From assembly GCA_052108535.1 (NCBI GenBank), contig JBQDZM010000015.1:1-64000 (forward strand): DNA of 64,000 nucleotides, read 5' to 3'. Below are positions 27,182 through 35,770 of the stretch, in pieces. The notes under the pieces are model-generated. The model worked only from the letters and a program-made list of their open reading frames with translations, did not search any database and was not told the DNA's origin. The position numbers and the translations under genes were made by a program. Numbering within the stretch: the stretch's first letter is position 1; each line of letters opens with the position of its first letter. Source of the DNA: Galactobacter sp052108535. Lineage in GTDB: Bacteria; Actinomycetota; Actinomycetes; Actinomycetales; Micrococcaceae.

Positions 27182-28693
27182 TTACTCCTCCGGGACCAGG
27201 ACGGGGGTGTCGCGGTTGAGCGATTCTCCTGCGAAGTAGGGCTTGGAACCGGGGCGGAGCCACCAGAGCGCCATCAGGATGAAGCCGATGAAGATGGCTC
27301 CGATGCCGATCACGAAGGAGCCGCCTACGCCCAGCAACACAGTGTTGCCGTAGTTCTTGTCCCACATGTCGATGGCGGACTGCACAAAGGCATATCCGAG
27401 CAGGAGACCGCCCAGGGCAGGGAAGATGCCGCGCATCCAAAGGTTGCGGGCGCTGCTGCGCAGGGTGTCGCGGAAGTACCAGACGCAGGCGAAGGAGGTC
27501 ACACAGTAGTAGAGCGCCACGGCCAGGCCCATGGACGTCAGGGAGTCCAGCAGCATGTCCTCAGACAGGATGGACATGCCCACGTAGTACACGATCGCGG
27601 CGATCCCCATCATGGTCGTGGAGAACCACGGGGTCTTGAACTTGGGATGCAGTGAGGCGAACTTGGGTGGCAGGGCGCGGTAGACGGCCATGGACAGTGT
27701 CCCGCGGGCTGTGGGCAGGATGGTGGTCTGGGTGGAGGAGGCTGCCGAGAGCATCACGGCCAGCAGCAGGAACCAACCCCAGGGGCCAAAGAGGACTCCA
27801 CCCAGGTCGGAGAAGATGTCATCCAGGTTTTCCGCGTTCTTGATACCGTCCACACCGAGGAACATCATCACGGCAACGGACACGCCGACGTAGAGGACGA
27901 TCAGTACGGCGATGGAGGACATCGCTGCGCGGCCGGGGGTCTTGCGCGGGTTCTTGGTCTCCTCGTTCAGCGCCAGGCAGGTGTTCCAGCCCCAGTAGAT
28001 GAACAGGGCCAGGAGCACGGCTTCCATGAACCCGGACCAGGAGGTCAACTCAGCCGGGTTGAACCAGTTCCAGTCGAAGGAGACTGATCCCGCGTTGGTG
28101 CCGTCCAGGGAGTGAACCAGCGCCAGGATGCCGAAGAGCACCATGGCGACGAGCTGAATGGCCATGAGGACTAGCTGGAGGCGTTCGCCGATCTGCACGC
28201 CCACGGTGGAGATCAAGGTCATGATGGCCATGAAGATCACCGAGGTGATGATCACGATGGGTCTGGAATCCGCGAATTCCTCGTTGCCGAGCAATAGCCA
28301 GAAGTATTGCCCGGTGATCTCACCGACGTTTGCGAGCACCATGATGGAGGCCTCGGCCACGGACCAGCCGCCGATCCAGCCGACCACTGGGCCAAAGGCC
28401 TTGGCTCCCCAGACGAAGGTGGTGCCGCAATCCGGCATCTCTCGGTTGAGTTCCTGGTAGGCCATGGCCGCGAAGATCATCGGGATGCAGGCCACGATGA
28501 ACACCAGGGGCGCCTGGCCGCCGACCGCGAGGATGACCCACCCCAGGGTGGCGGCGAGGGAGTAGAGCGGGGCGGTGGAGGCCAAGCCGATCATGGTGGA
28601 GCCGAAGACGCCCACCGCACCTGACTCCAATCCCTTGCCGATATGGATGTGTCCGGTCGGCGTGGCATTGTCCAAGGTCAGTTTCTTGGCCAC
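27182..28693 (-). CDS. APC-superfamily amino-acid permease
   Basis: 503 residues with about 12 membrane segments. Early motif GAVGVFGSTMIGLASTAPLY with the helix break typical of APC transporters, then FAAMAYQELNREMPDCGTTF. The C-terminus ends RPGSKPYFAGESLNRDT. Substrate unclear; nearest types carry amino acids or amines. Upstream sequence contains a GACCAACTGGTC dyad. Confidence 0.8.
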   Translation of the reverse strand: MAKKLTLDNATPTGHIHIGKGLESGAVGVFGSTMIGLASTAPLYSLAATLGWVILAVGGQAPLVFIVACIPMIFAAMAYQELNREMPDCGTTFVWGAKAFGPVVGWIGGWSVAEASIMVLANVGEITGQYFWLLLGNEEFADSRPIVIITSVIFMAIMTLISTVGVQIGERLQLVLMAIQLVAMVLFGILALVHSLDGTNAGSVSFDWNWFNPAELTSWSGFMEAVLLALFIYWGWNTCLALNEETKNPRKTPGRAAMSSIAVLIVLYVGVSVAVMMFLGVDGIKNAENLDDIFSDLGGVLFGPWGWFLLLAVMLSAASSTQTTILPTARGTLSMAVYRALPPKFASLHPKFKTPWFSTTMMGIAAIVYYVGMSILSEDMLLDSLTSMGLAVALYYCVTSFACVWYFRDTLRSSARNLWMRGIFPALGGLLLGYAFVQSAIDMWDKNYGNTVLLGVGGSFVIGIGAIFIGFILMALWWLRPGSKPYFAGESLNRDTPVLVPEE

Positions 28694-28733
28694 AGAGGTT
28701 TCCCTTGTTCGCGGGCGAGTGGATGAACGAATC

Positions 28734-28762
28734 AGACCAACTGGTCGGTCTCGGATTGGTCT
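28734..28762. promoter_or_regulatory. Operator-like dyads upstream of the APC permease
   Basis: GACCAACTGGTC (28735-28746) is a perfect dyad, and AGACCAA (28734-28740) is also complementary to TTGGTCT (28756-28762). Together these overlapping repeats lie about 40 bp upstream of the permease start. No local regulator gene is obvious. Confidence 0.5.
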
Positions 28763-28815
28763 AGGTCACACGATGAAGTGAAGCTTGTCAAGGAAGGGCG
28801 CCGCCGGGCGGCAGC

Positions 28816-30270
28816 TCAAGCCAGAATCAGCAACGCGGTCATCGGGGTCAGGACACCTAGGACCACGAGGTTGGCCAGGAGGACCACGCGAGTGATCCAA
28901 CCCGTATCTGCCCGCGTGGAGGGGTCCCGCGAATCCGACCCGCTGTTGGCCATGGACTGGGCCACCGCGATGCGGGCAGGGCAGGCCATGATGGCGGAAC
29001 CCGTCGCCACGTTCTGGGCCGCGAGTGCCACACCGAGGTCGGCATTGAGCGCGTGGGTGGTCTCTGCGATGCCGGAGGTGAGCAGAGCGGCGCTGGCGCT
29101 GTTGGAATTGGTGACATATCCGCCAACCGCGCCAATCAAGGGAAGGAGCAGGATGAAGGCAAAGCCCAGATCGGCCGCTCCCGCGGCCAGGGCGGCGCTC
29201 ATCCCGTTGGTGGCCAGCACCGCGCCGAACACGATGAAGAGCACCGTGACCGAGCACGCCGGGAACCACGTGCGTACACCCCTGCGGAGGGCGAACCCGG
29301 TGTCTAGGGCTCCCATGCGCAGGATGAACGGCGTCGCCGCGGCCGTGACCATGATCCATAGGCCTGGGCTGGTCAGGAAAGTTTCCCACCCGCCCAGGTT
29401 CACGAGCCGGGACAGAGCGACCACTCCAAGCATGCACAAAATCAGTAGTGCGTAGGGCAGGAAGGAGCGCCGCGTCGGGGCGTCTAGCGCAGGCAGCGGA
29501 CCGCCCGTGATCCTGGACAAAACCAGCAGCGTCACGATGCCCAGCGCCGAGGCGATGATTCCGGCCAGGGCCGGCGTGATCCAGAGGCTGACGCCAAGTA
29601 GGGACCCCCACATCACGGCGGTCATCAGGAGCAGTTCCGGCAGCTTCTTCACGGCCTTCCGCGCGCCGACGCCGACCAGCAGAATGGTGGCGCCCATGAC
29701 CAACAGCACGGGGAGGTTGAACACCGCGGCCCATGATCCCAACCGAGTGAGGCCTACTTGGCCCAGGCTGGAGGCCAGCAACATCCCCGGCGCCATGGAA
29801 CCCCACGGGGCCATGATGATCCCGAGCAGCGCGATGGTCGCAGCCTTGGTGGGACTCAGACCGGCGCGGAGGAGCAGAGGAACGGTGGTGACGACCCCGA
29901 CTCCGAAGCCGATGATGGACTCGGCCAGCGGCGCCACGCCCAATCCCAGCAGCAGCACGGTCCGGGCCCGCGTCCGCGCCGCCAGCGCCAGCCAGTCGCT
30001 GATCTTCTCCTGTGCGCCGGAGACTTCCAGCATCTGGGAGACCAGGATTCCACCCAGCATGATGAACACGACGGCCAGGGTGCTGGACGCCAAAGACCCG
30101 GCCTGCTGGCCCATCGCCGTAGCGGTGAGCGGGAAGAGCGGGAACATGGCCAGCGCCAGTCCTATGGCAATCAGGGCGGCTCTGGCGGGGCGGACTCGGA
30201 ACGCGAGCATCCCGATCAAACCGAGCATGGGCACTGCAGCGAGGACGAGGTCAAGCGTGGTCTTGGTCAA
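28816..30270 (-). CDS. LctP-type lactate/glycolate permease family protein
   Basis: 484 residues with about 12-13 membrane segments. The loop motif LAESIIGFGVGVVTTVPLLL and the late SNSASAALLTSGIAE recall L-lactate permease (LctP/GlcA) features, though overall it is shorter than LctP (about 550). Could equally be a related carboxylate permease. The 190 bases to the divergent DyP gene hold no gene. Confidence 0.65.
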   Translation of the reverse strand: MTKTTLDLVLAAVPMLGLIGMLAFRVRPARAALIAIGLALAMFPLFPLTATAMGQQAGSLASSTLAVVFIMLGGILVSQMLEVSGAQEKISDWLALAARTRARTVLLLGLGVAPLAESIIGFGVGVVTTVPLLLRAGLSPTKAATIALLGIIMAPWGSMAPGMLLASSLGQVGLTRLGSWAAVFNLPVLLVMGATILLVGVGARKAVKKLPELLLMTAVMWGSLLGVSLWITPALAGIIASALGIVTLLVLSRITGGPLPALDAPTRRSFLPYALLILCMLGVVALSRLVNLGGWETFLTSPGLWIMVTAAATPFILRMGALDTGFALRRGVRTWFPACSVTVLFIVFGAVLATNGMSAALAAGAADLGFAFILLLPLIGAVGGYVTNSNSASAALLTSGIAETTHALNADLGVALAAQNVATGSAIMACPARIAVAQSMANSGSDSRDPSTRADTGWITRVVLLANLVVLGVLTPMTALLILA

Positions 30271-30460
30271 GGCAGGAGGGGGACCTTATGGCTGGCGGTT
30301 GGAGGCGCGGAGCAAGGGTGCAGCCCGCACAAATGATCGTGTGTTGGCCACCCTACGTGGTGGTGTGAGCAAGACGTTTGACCATGACCGGCAAGAGGAG
30401 TTGGATGGACTGTGACTCAGTTGATGTAGTGCCCGTGCAGAAAGAAGGTCAGCGAAGCCC

Positions 30461-31531
30461 ATGGTCACGCGGCCCCCGCTCCCGCAGCCCATCCTCACTC
30501 CCATGACGCCTGCGGCGATCTTCCTGGTGATGGTCATGGAGGACGGCCAGGCGGCCGCAGCGCGTGAGGCCCTGGCTGACGTCTCCGGTCTGGTCCGTGC
30601 CGTTGGCATCAGATCCCTTGAGGGCAATCTGACCTGCGTCACCGGGATCGGTGCGGAATTCTGGGACCGCGCCTTCACGGCGCCCCGCCCCGCCGGCCTG
30701 CACCCCTTCACGGCGCTGGATGGAGGCACTCATCAGGCGCCGTCCACGCCGGGCGATCTGCTCTTCCATATTCGGGCAGGACGCATGGACCTTTGTTTCG
30801 AGTTGGCGCACCGCCTGGCGTTCCGTTTCCGCGGGATCGCTCACGCCATCGACGAGGTGCATGGTTTCCGCTACTGGGACGCCCGGAACATGATGGGCTT
30901 CGTGGATGGGACGGAGAACCCGCAAGGCCTGGTGGCTCAGGACGTGGCGCTCACCGGTGACGACGACCCACACCCTGGTTCCTCCTATGTGATCGTGCAG
31001 CGCTACACGCATGACATGGATGGTTGGCACGGCCTCAAGGTGGAGCAGCAGGAAGAGGCCTTTGGCCGCACCAAGCTCTCTGACATGGAGATCCCCGATG
31101 CGGAGAAAGCGGCCAACTCCCACGTGCTGCTCAACACCGTTGAGGACGCGGACGGCAACGAGCGCGAGATCCTGCGGGACAACATGCCCTTCGGCAAGGT
31201 CGCCGATGGCACGTACGGCACCTATTTCATCGGCTACGCGGCGGATGTCACCACCACAGAGACCATGCTGGAGCGCATGTTCATTGGTGATCCGCCCGGA
31301 ACTTATGACCGCATTCTGGACTTCTCCACAGCGCAGACCGGTTGCTTGTTCTTTGTCCCCAATCAGGATGAGCTCGACGATCCGGATCTGTTGGACCTCG
31401 CCCCGGAGGCGCAGAACCCAATGCCCGACGACGAGACGTCGCCCACCGCGGACGCCGCACCTGCCGCCGTCCCGGCGCCCGGCGGCAGCCTGGGCATCGG
31501 TGGGCTCCGCGGACGCCCACAACAGCCCTAA
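30461..31531 (+). CDS. DyP-type peroxidase with encapsulin-targeting tail
   Basis: 356 residues. The DyP signature GXXDG is MGFVDGTENPQG (about residue 146) and the proximal haem His is in VIVQRYTHDMDGW (about residue 185); the distal Arg is in REILRDNMPFG. After the catalytic core a Pro/Ala/Asp-rich linker leads to the C-terminal GGSLGIGGLRGRPQQP, which matches the encapsulin cargo-loading peptide pattern (SLxIGSLxG). The peroxidase should therefore be packed inside the shell encoded 42 bp downstream. A copy of the iterated word lies in the linker. Confidence 0.92.
   Translation: MVTRPPLPQPILTPMTPAAIFLVMVMEDGQAAAAREALADVSGLVRAVGIRSLEGNLTCVTGIGAEFWDRAFTAPRPAGLHPFTALDGGTHQAPSTPGDLLFHIRAGRMDLCFELAHRLAFRFRGIAHAIDEVHGFRYWDARNMMGFVDGTENPQGLVAQDVALTGDDDPHPGSSYVIVQRYTHDMDGWHGLKVEQQEEAFGRTKLSDMEIPDAEKAANSHVLLNTVEDADGNEREILRDNMPFGKVADGTYGTYFIGYAADVTTTETMLERMFIGDPPGTYDRILDFSTAQTGCLFFVPNQDELDDPDLLDLAPEAQNPMPDDETSPTADAAPAAVPAPGGSLGIGGLRGRPQQP
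31421..31430 (+). repeat. Iterated word ATGCCCGACG in DyP linker
   Basis: Exact 10-mer read as MPD, in the flexible linker between the peroxidase core and its targeting peptide. Confidence 0.55.
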
Positions 31532-31573
31532 CCCCATTCACTCTTCCAACCCTTCAGACATCAGGAGGACGTC

Positions 31574-32374
31574 ATGAACAATCTCCATCGCGAACTGGCC
31601 CCCATCTCGGAGGCCGCCTGGGCCCAGATCGACGCCGAGGCCCGCGACACCTTCGCCCTGCGCGCGGCCGGACGCCGTGTTGTGGACGTGCCCGAGGCGG
31701 GTGGGCCTGCGCTCGCCGCCGTCGGGATCGGTCACTTGGATGATCCGAGCACCACCAGCAACGGTTCTCAGGCGCGGCTTTATCGCAACCAGCAGTTGGC
31801 GCAGGTGCGCGTGCCGTTCACGGTCTCGCGGCAGGATGTGGATGATGTGGAACGCGGAGCCATCGACCTCACGTGGGACGAGGTGGATGACGCCGTGGGC
31901 AAGCTCGTGGATATCGAGGACCGCGCCATCCTGCACGGCTGGGATCGCGCCGGTATCACCGGACTTACGGGAGCTTCCGTGTATGACCCGGTGCAGATGC
32001 CCTCTGAGCTGACTCAGATCGATGACGCCGTGGCGCGGGCCGTGAATGTGCTGCGCTTGGGCGACGTCGAGGGCCCGTATGACCTGGTGCTGCCGCAGGA
32101 TCTTTACACGCAGGTCGCGGAGACCACCAACCATGGCCGCCCGCTGCTGGATATCGTCAAGGCGCTTCTCTACGGGGGCGACGTGCTGTGGGCGCCTGCC
32201 GCGACGTCTGCCCTGTTGGTGTCCCGTCGTGGTGGTGACGCCACGTTGTACCTGGGCCGCGACGCCTCGATCGGGTACACGTCTCATGACGCGGACTCGG
32301 TGACGCTCTACCTCGAGGAGACGTTCACGGTGCGGGTCAACCAGCCTGATGCGGCCGTTGAACTCGTGAAGTGA
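31574..32374 (+). CDS. Encapsulin shell protein, family 1 (linocin M18-like)
   Basis: 266 residues, ATG 31574 behind AGGAGG. The start MNNLHRELAPISEAAWAQID and the HK97-fold core (for example LPQDLYTQVAETTNHGRPLL and VNQPDAAVELVK at the end) are typical of family 1 encapsulins, which build T=1 60-mer shells of about 24 nm. It follows the DyP cargo gene and probably shares its transcript; a hairpin ends the operon. Confidence 0.93.
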   Translation: MNNLHRELAPISEAAWAQIDAEARDTFALRAAGRRVVDVPEAGGPALAAVGIGHLDDPSTTSNGSQARLYRNQQLAQVRVPFTVSRQDVDDVERGAIDLTWDEVDDAVGKLVDIEDRAILHGWDRAGITGLTGASVYDPVQMPSELTQIDDAVARAVNVLRLGDVEGPYDLVLPQDLYTQVAETTNHGRPLLDIVKALLYGGDVLWAPAATSALLVSRRGGDATLYLGRDASIGYTSHDADSVTLYLEETFTVRVNQPDAAVELVK

Positions 32375-32380
32375 TGTTGT

Positions 32381-32415
32381 GGGGGAGTGGTTGATCAACT
32401 GATCAACCACCCCCC
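32381..32415 (+). terminator. Terminator hairpin after encapsulin
   Basis: GTGGTTGATC (32387-32396) pairs with GATCAACCAC (32401-32410), extended by G-run/C-run pairing to 32415, seven bases after the encapsulin stop. Confidence 0.8.
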
Positions 32416-32451
32416 AGTCCCGAGTCTGACAACGTTCCCGACGTGCGGGCG

Positions 32452-32674
32452 TGGTTCGCGAACATGTTGTGCTGGGTGAGACGGCCGTTACTCGGCAGAA
32501 ATGGTTCGGGAGTTGCCGATGCGGTGCAGAAATGGTTCGGGAAGTAGTGGGGTGGGGTTCGCGAATCGTTTTTGTTGGGTGAGCTGGTTCGCGAACATGT
32601 TGTGCTGGGTGCGGCGCCCGTTACTCGGCAGAAATGGTTCGGGAGTTGTCGATACGGTGCAGAAATGGTTCGCG
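32452..32674. repeat. Two 90-bp direct repeats with TTCGCGAA palindromes, noncoding
   Basis: The gap between encapsulin and the next gene (32375-32789) holds no convincing gene. 32452-32541 and 32585-32674 are near-identical (period 133), each beginning TGGTTCGCGAACATGTTGTG and containing two AGAAATGGTTCG units. TTCGCGAA occurs four times. A further partial unit lies between them (GGTTCGCGAATCG). Open frames across the region are repeats of the same peptide and not gene-like. Confidence 0.8.
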
Positions 32675-32789
32675 AATCAGTTTTGTGAGGTTGCCTGGGC
32701 CGTGACACCTCGGACTGGCCCCGGATGAGTTGAGACCGCCACCACGGACTGGGCCGGATGGCGGGTCCACCGAGGTAACCTCGTCTCTT

Positions 32790-33011
32790 GTGACACGTCC
32801 TCCGATTCCTCGTATCCCGCTCTGGGAGATCGTCGCCCTCATCACCGTCGTATCCCTGGTCGGTGGACTGGGGACGTTCTTCGCCAACCGGGGAGAGTCT
32901 CACACCTGGTACCAGGAGACGCTGCTGTGGGTGCCCACCGTGGGGTTGCTGGTACTGACGCTCTGGCTGCGTGCGCGGTTCAAACGGCGGCAGGACAAGT
33001 CGAGGGAATGA
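32790..33011 (+). CDS. Small two-helix membrane protein
   Basis: 73 residues from GTG 32790, eight bases after TAACCT (32776-32781), inside a CGAGGTAACCTCG palindrome (32771-32783). Two membrane segments: LWEIVALITVVSLVGGLGTF and LLWVPTVGLLVLTLWLRARF, with a basic tail. No family recognised. It ends before a 15-bp hairpin. Confidence 0.65.
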   Translation: MTRPPIPRIPLWEIVALITVVSLVGGLGTFFANRGESHTWYQETLLWVPTVGLLVLTLWLRARFKRRQDKSRE

Positions 33012-33043
33012 GCGGCACCGACTGATTCGCAGGGTGAAGTTTG

Positions 33044-33081
33044 ATCTGCATGGTGGGAACGGCGGGTCCCACCATGCAGAT
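33044..33081. terminator. 15-bp bidirectional hairpin
   Basis: 33044-33058 pairs perfectly with 33067-33081 around an 8-base loop, between convergent genes ending at 33011 and 33126. Confidence 0.85.
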
Positions 33082-33125
33082 GAGCATTGACCATGCATTC
33101 GACGCAACTGTGGACGCGTCCGGGT

Positions 33126-33782
33126 TCATTTTCTCGCGGCCCGCTCCACGGAGTCCAGAAGCAGCTCTAGGCCAAAGGCCACCGGTTCCACCTCGGTGAG
33201 GGCACGCAACTCGGGCCCCAGTTGGCTGAGGCGCGGGTGCTGGTCTGAGGAGACGGTCCCGGCGGTCTGGAACCACGCATCGTCCTGGTCCCTGCCGTGG
33301 ACCCGGGAACGGGCCAGGCCCGCAGCTGATGACATGGCGTATTGGGCGATGACCGCGTAGAAGCGCACCACCTGCTCCTCGTCGAGCCCGGCCTGTGTGA
33401 GGGCCTCGAGAACGAGTTCGACCGCGGCGCGCTCGCCGGGACCATCCGTGGTGGTGTTGATGGCCTCCATGCCGATGGCCGGGTGGGCGGTGAAGACGTC
33501 CAGCGTGGCATTGACGTGCTGCCGGAGTCGCAGTCTCCAGTCATGGTGATCCGCGGAGATGCGGGCCAGGGCCTGCACGTGCAGCTCATCCAAGGCGGCG
33601 CTGAGGAGTTCGTCCTTGCCCCGGAAATGTCGGTAGATGGCCGTGGGATCGCAGCCCAGTTCCCTCCCAAGCTCCCGCACATTGAGGGTGGCGACGCCAG
33701 GGCGAGCCGTCAGGGTGAGCACCGCCTCGATGATTCTGCTCGGGTCCAGGCGGACACGGGACGGGCCGGTGGGGCGCGGCAT
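33126..33782 (-). CDS. TetR-family repressor of the amidohydrolase/ABC operon
   Basis: 218 residues from ATG 33782 (MPRPTGPSRVRLDPSRII), directly behind AAGGAGT; an upstream ATG at 33824 has no ribosome site. HTH: LNVRELGRELGCDPTAIYRH with FRGKDEL following. The effector half is TetR_C-like. Divergent from the operon at 34043, with a dyad operator between them. Confidence 0.85.
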   Translation of the reverse strand: MPRPTGPSRVRLDPSRIIEAVLTLTARPGVATLNVRELGRELGCDPTAIYRHFRGKDELLSAALDELHVQALARISADHHDWRLRLRQHVNATLDVFTAHPAIGMEAINTTTDGPGERAAVELVLEALTQAGLDEEQVVRFYAVIAQYAMSSAAGLARSRVHGRDQDDAWFQTAGTVSSDQHPRLSQLGPELRALTEVEPVAFGLELLLDSVERAARK

Positions 33783-33903
33783 GGGACTCCTTGGACCGAG
33801 GGGCACGGGATTGCTCTCGATCATGCCACCGGCTCACCCGCCCTACGACCGCGGTGGGGGACGCCGAGTCGTGACGATCCGGTTTCGAACGGACGAATTT
33901 CCT

Positions 33904-33955
33904 GTCAACAGGGTTGTCAACGCTGTTGACTCGCAGTCGAAGTGACCCTAGTCTC
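33904..33955 (+). promoter_or_regulatory. Operator GTCAACGCTGTTGAC over a sigma-70-type promoter
   Basis: GTCAAC-GCT-GTTGAC (33916-33930) is a perfect dyad, with a further GTCAAC half-site at 33904. The -35 box TTGACT (33927-33932) overlaps it, and TAGTCT (33950-33955) stands 17 bases on as a -10. This promoter drives the amidohydrolase operon, so TetR binding would block it. Confidence 0.8.
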
Positions 33956-34042
33956 ATTCCAGCGCCACGGCGTGCCCAGGTCGAAGTGACCACCGGCCAC
34001 GCAGCAACGACACGTCCGGAAACCCCCAGAAGATGAGGCCCC

Positions 34043-35770
34043 ATGACCAGCACTGCCAATCGCGAGAACCCGAATTCCATCGGGACTGCTGACGTCGTTT
34101 TCCACGGCGGCCCCGTGTTTACGGGGTCCGGTGAACCCCTGACCAACGCGGTGGTGGCGGTCAGCGGCGGTCGCGTCACTGCCGTCGAGCATGGCACTTC
34201 AGCTCAGGCCGAAGGCCTGCTGGCCGGGGCCAAAACCACCGTGGATCTGCAGGGCAAGCTGCTCTCCCCGTCTTTCCAGGACGCCCACATCCACCCGCTC
34301 TCCGGCGGCCTGGAGATGTTGCAGTGCGACCTGACCGAGGCGGAATCCGCCCAAGAGGCGTACGACACCATCGCCACATACGCGCAATCCCACCCCGATG
34401 AGGAATGGATCGTGGGCGGTGGCTGGTCCATGGATCACTTCCCCGGCGGCACGCCGTCCCGTCACGATCTGGACCGGCTGACCGGGGATCGTCCGGCCGT
34501 CCTCACCAACCGGGACCACCACGGTTCCTGGGCCAACACCGCCGCCATGCGCGCGGCCGGTGTGGACGCAACCACCCCGGACCCCGCGGACGGACGCATC
34601 GAACGCGAGGCCGATGGCTTCCCCCAGGGAACCTTCCACGAGGGCGCCATCAACCTCTTCGACGCCGTCCGTCCGGCCATCCACGACGACCAAGCCCTGG
34701 CCGGACTGCTCACCGCCCAGGAACGCCTGATCCGCCACGGCGTCACCGGGTGGACCGACGCCCTCGTGGGCGCCGACCTCTCCGGCATCACCGACACCGA
34801 ACGGATCTACCGCCGCGCCATCGACGAGGGCAGCCTCAAGGTCCACGTGCGCGGGTCGTTGTGGTGGGACCGCACCCGCGTGGAGGACATCGAAGAGCAG
34901 GTCGCCGAACTCACCGCCAAGCGGGACAAGGCCCTGGCGGACGGCCTGGCGCCGGCCTATGACCCGTCCACCATCAAGATCATGGTGGACGGCGTGGTGG
35001 AGGACCACACCGCGGCTATGCTCACCCCGTATCACGACCACTCTGGCCATGCGACGGACAACCACGGGCTTACCTTCGTGGAGGCCGAGCGGCTGAAGCG
35101 CGTGGTCACCCTTTTGGACGCGGCCGGCTTCCAATGCCACTTCCACGCCCTGGGTGACCGCGCCGTGCGGGTGGCCCTGGACGCCGTGGAGGCGGCCCGT
35201 GAGGCCAACGGTCCCAACGAGAACCGCCATCACTTGGCCCACCTGCAGATGGTGGACGAGGCGGAGATCCCGCGGTTCATCGAGCTCGGCGCCACCGCGA
35301 ACCTGCAGGCGTTGTGGGCGGCCCACGAGCCGCAGCTGGACGAGTTGGGTCTGCCGTTCTTGCGTGAGGGGGCGGAGGAGCGGCACTACCCGTTCGGCGA
35401 CTTGGTGCGTGCTGGCGTCCCGCTGGCCGCGGGATCCGACTGGCCCATCTCCTCCGAGGATCCCATCCAGGCCCTGCATGTGGCGGTCAATCGTCGTTCC
35501 CCCGGCTCGGATCTGCCCATCCTGACCGGTGTTGAGCAGTGCCTGGACGTGGCCACCTTCCTGGCCGCCTACACGTCTGGCTCCGCTCGTGTTGCCCACC
35601 GCGAGACGGACACCGGCACGCTCGCGGAAGGCTACCTGGCCAACCTCGTGGTGCTGGACCCCAACCCTTTTGCGATTGGCCCCGAGGACCTGCACACCGT
35701 GACCGTGGACTCCACCTGGATCCAGGGCGAGCGCGTGTACTCCCGTGCGGACGCGGGAGTTCTCGCATGA
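34043..35770 (+). CDS. Amidohydrolase family 3 (YtcJ-like)
   Basis: 575 residues, ATG 34043 behind GAGG. N-terminal metal motif QDAHIHPLSGG (His-x-His), then FHALGDRAVRVALDAVEA with a metal His and HHLAHLQMVDEAEIPRF. The C-terminal block GSDWPISSEDPIQALHVAV has the metal Asp. Such enzymes deacylate N-acyl amines or related amides. Transcriptionally first in an operon with a peptide-type ABC importer (ATGA overlap), so it probably processes the imported substrate in the cytoplasm. Confidence 0.85.
   Translation: MTSTANRENPNSIGTADVVFHGGPVFTGSGEPLTNAVVAVSGGRVTAVEHGTSAQAEGLLAGAKTTVDLQGKLLSPSFQDAHIHPLSGGLEMLQCDLTEAESAQEAYDTIATYAQSHPDEEWIVGGGWSMDHFPGGTPSRHDLDRLTGDRPAVLTNRDHHGSWANTAAMRAAGVDATTPDPADGRIEREADGFPQGTFHEGAINLFDAVRPAIHDDQALAGLLTAQERLIRHGVTGWTDALVGADLSGITDTERIYRRAIDEGSLKVHVRGSLWWDRTRVEDIEEQVAELTAKRDKALADGLAPAYDPSTIKIMVDGVVEDHTAAMLTPYHDHSGHATDNHGLTFVEAERLKRVVTLLDAAGFQCHFHALGDRAVRVALDAVEAAREANGPNENRHHLAHLQMVDEAEIPRFIELGATANLQALWAAHEPQLDELGLPFLREGAEERHYPFGDLVRAGVPLAAGSDWPISSEDPIQALHVAVNRRSPGSDLPILTGVEQCLDVATFLAAYTSGSARVAHRETDTGTLAEGYLANLVVLDPNPFAIGPEDLHTVTVDSTWIQGERVYSRADAGVLA

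Noticed and set aside
32403..33107. 234-codon minus-strand frame
   Set aside because: Runs through the noncoding repeats and repeats its own peptide (PNHFC, TQHNMFAN).
35539..35766. Upstream extension of the binding protein
   Set aside because: Lies inside the amidohydrolase; the lipoprotein signal fits the ATG at 35767.
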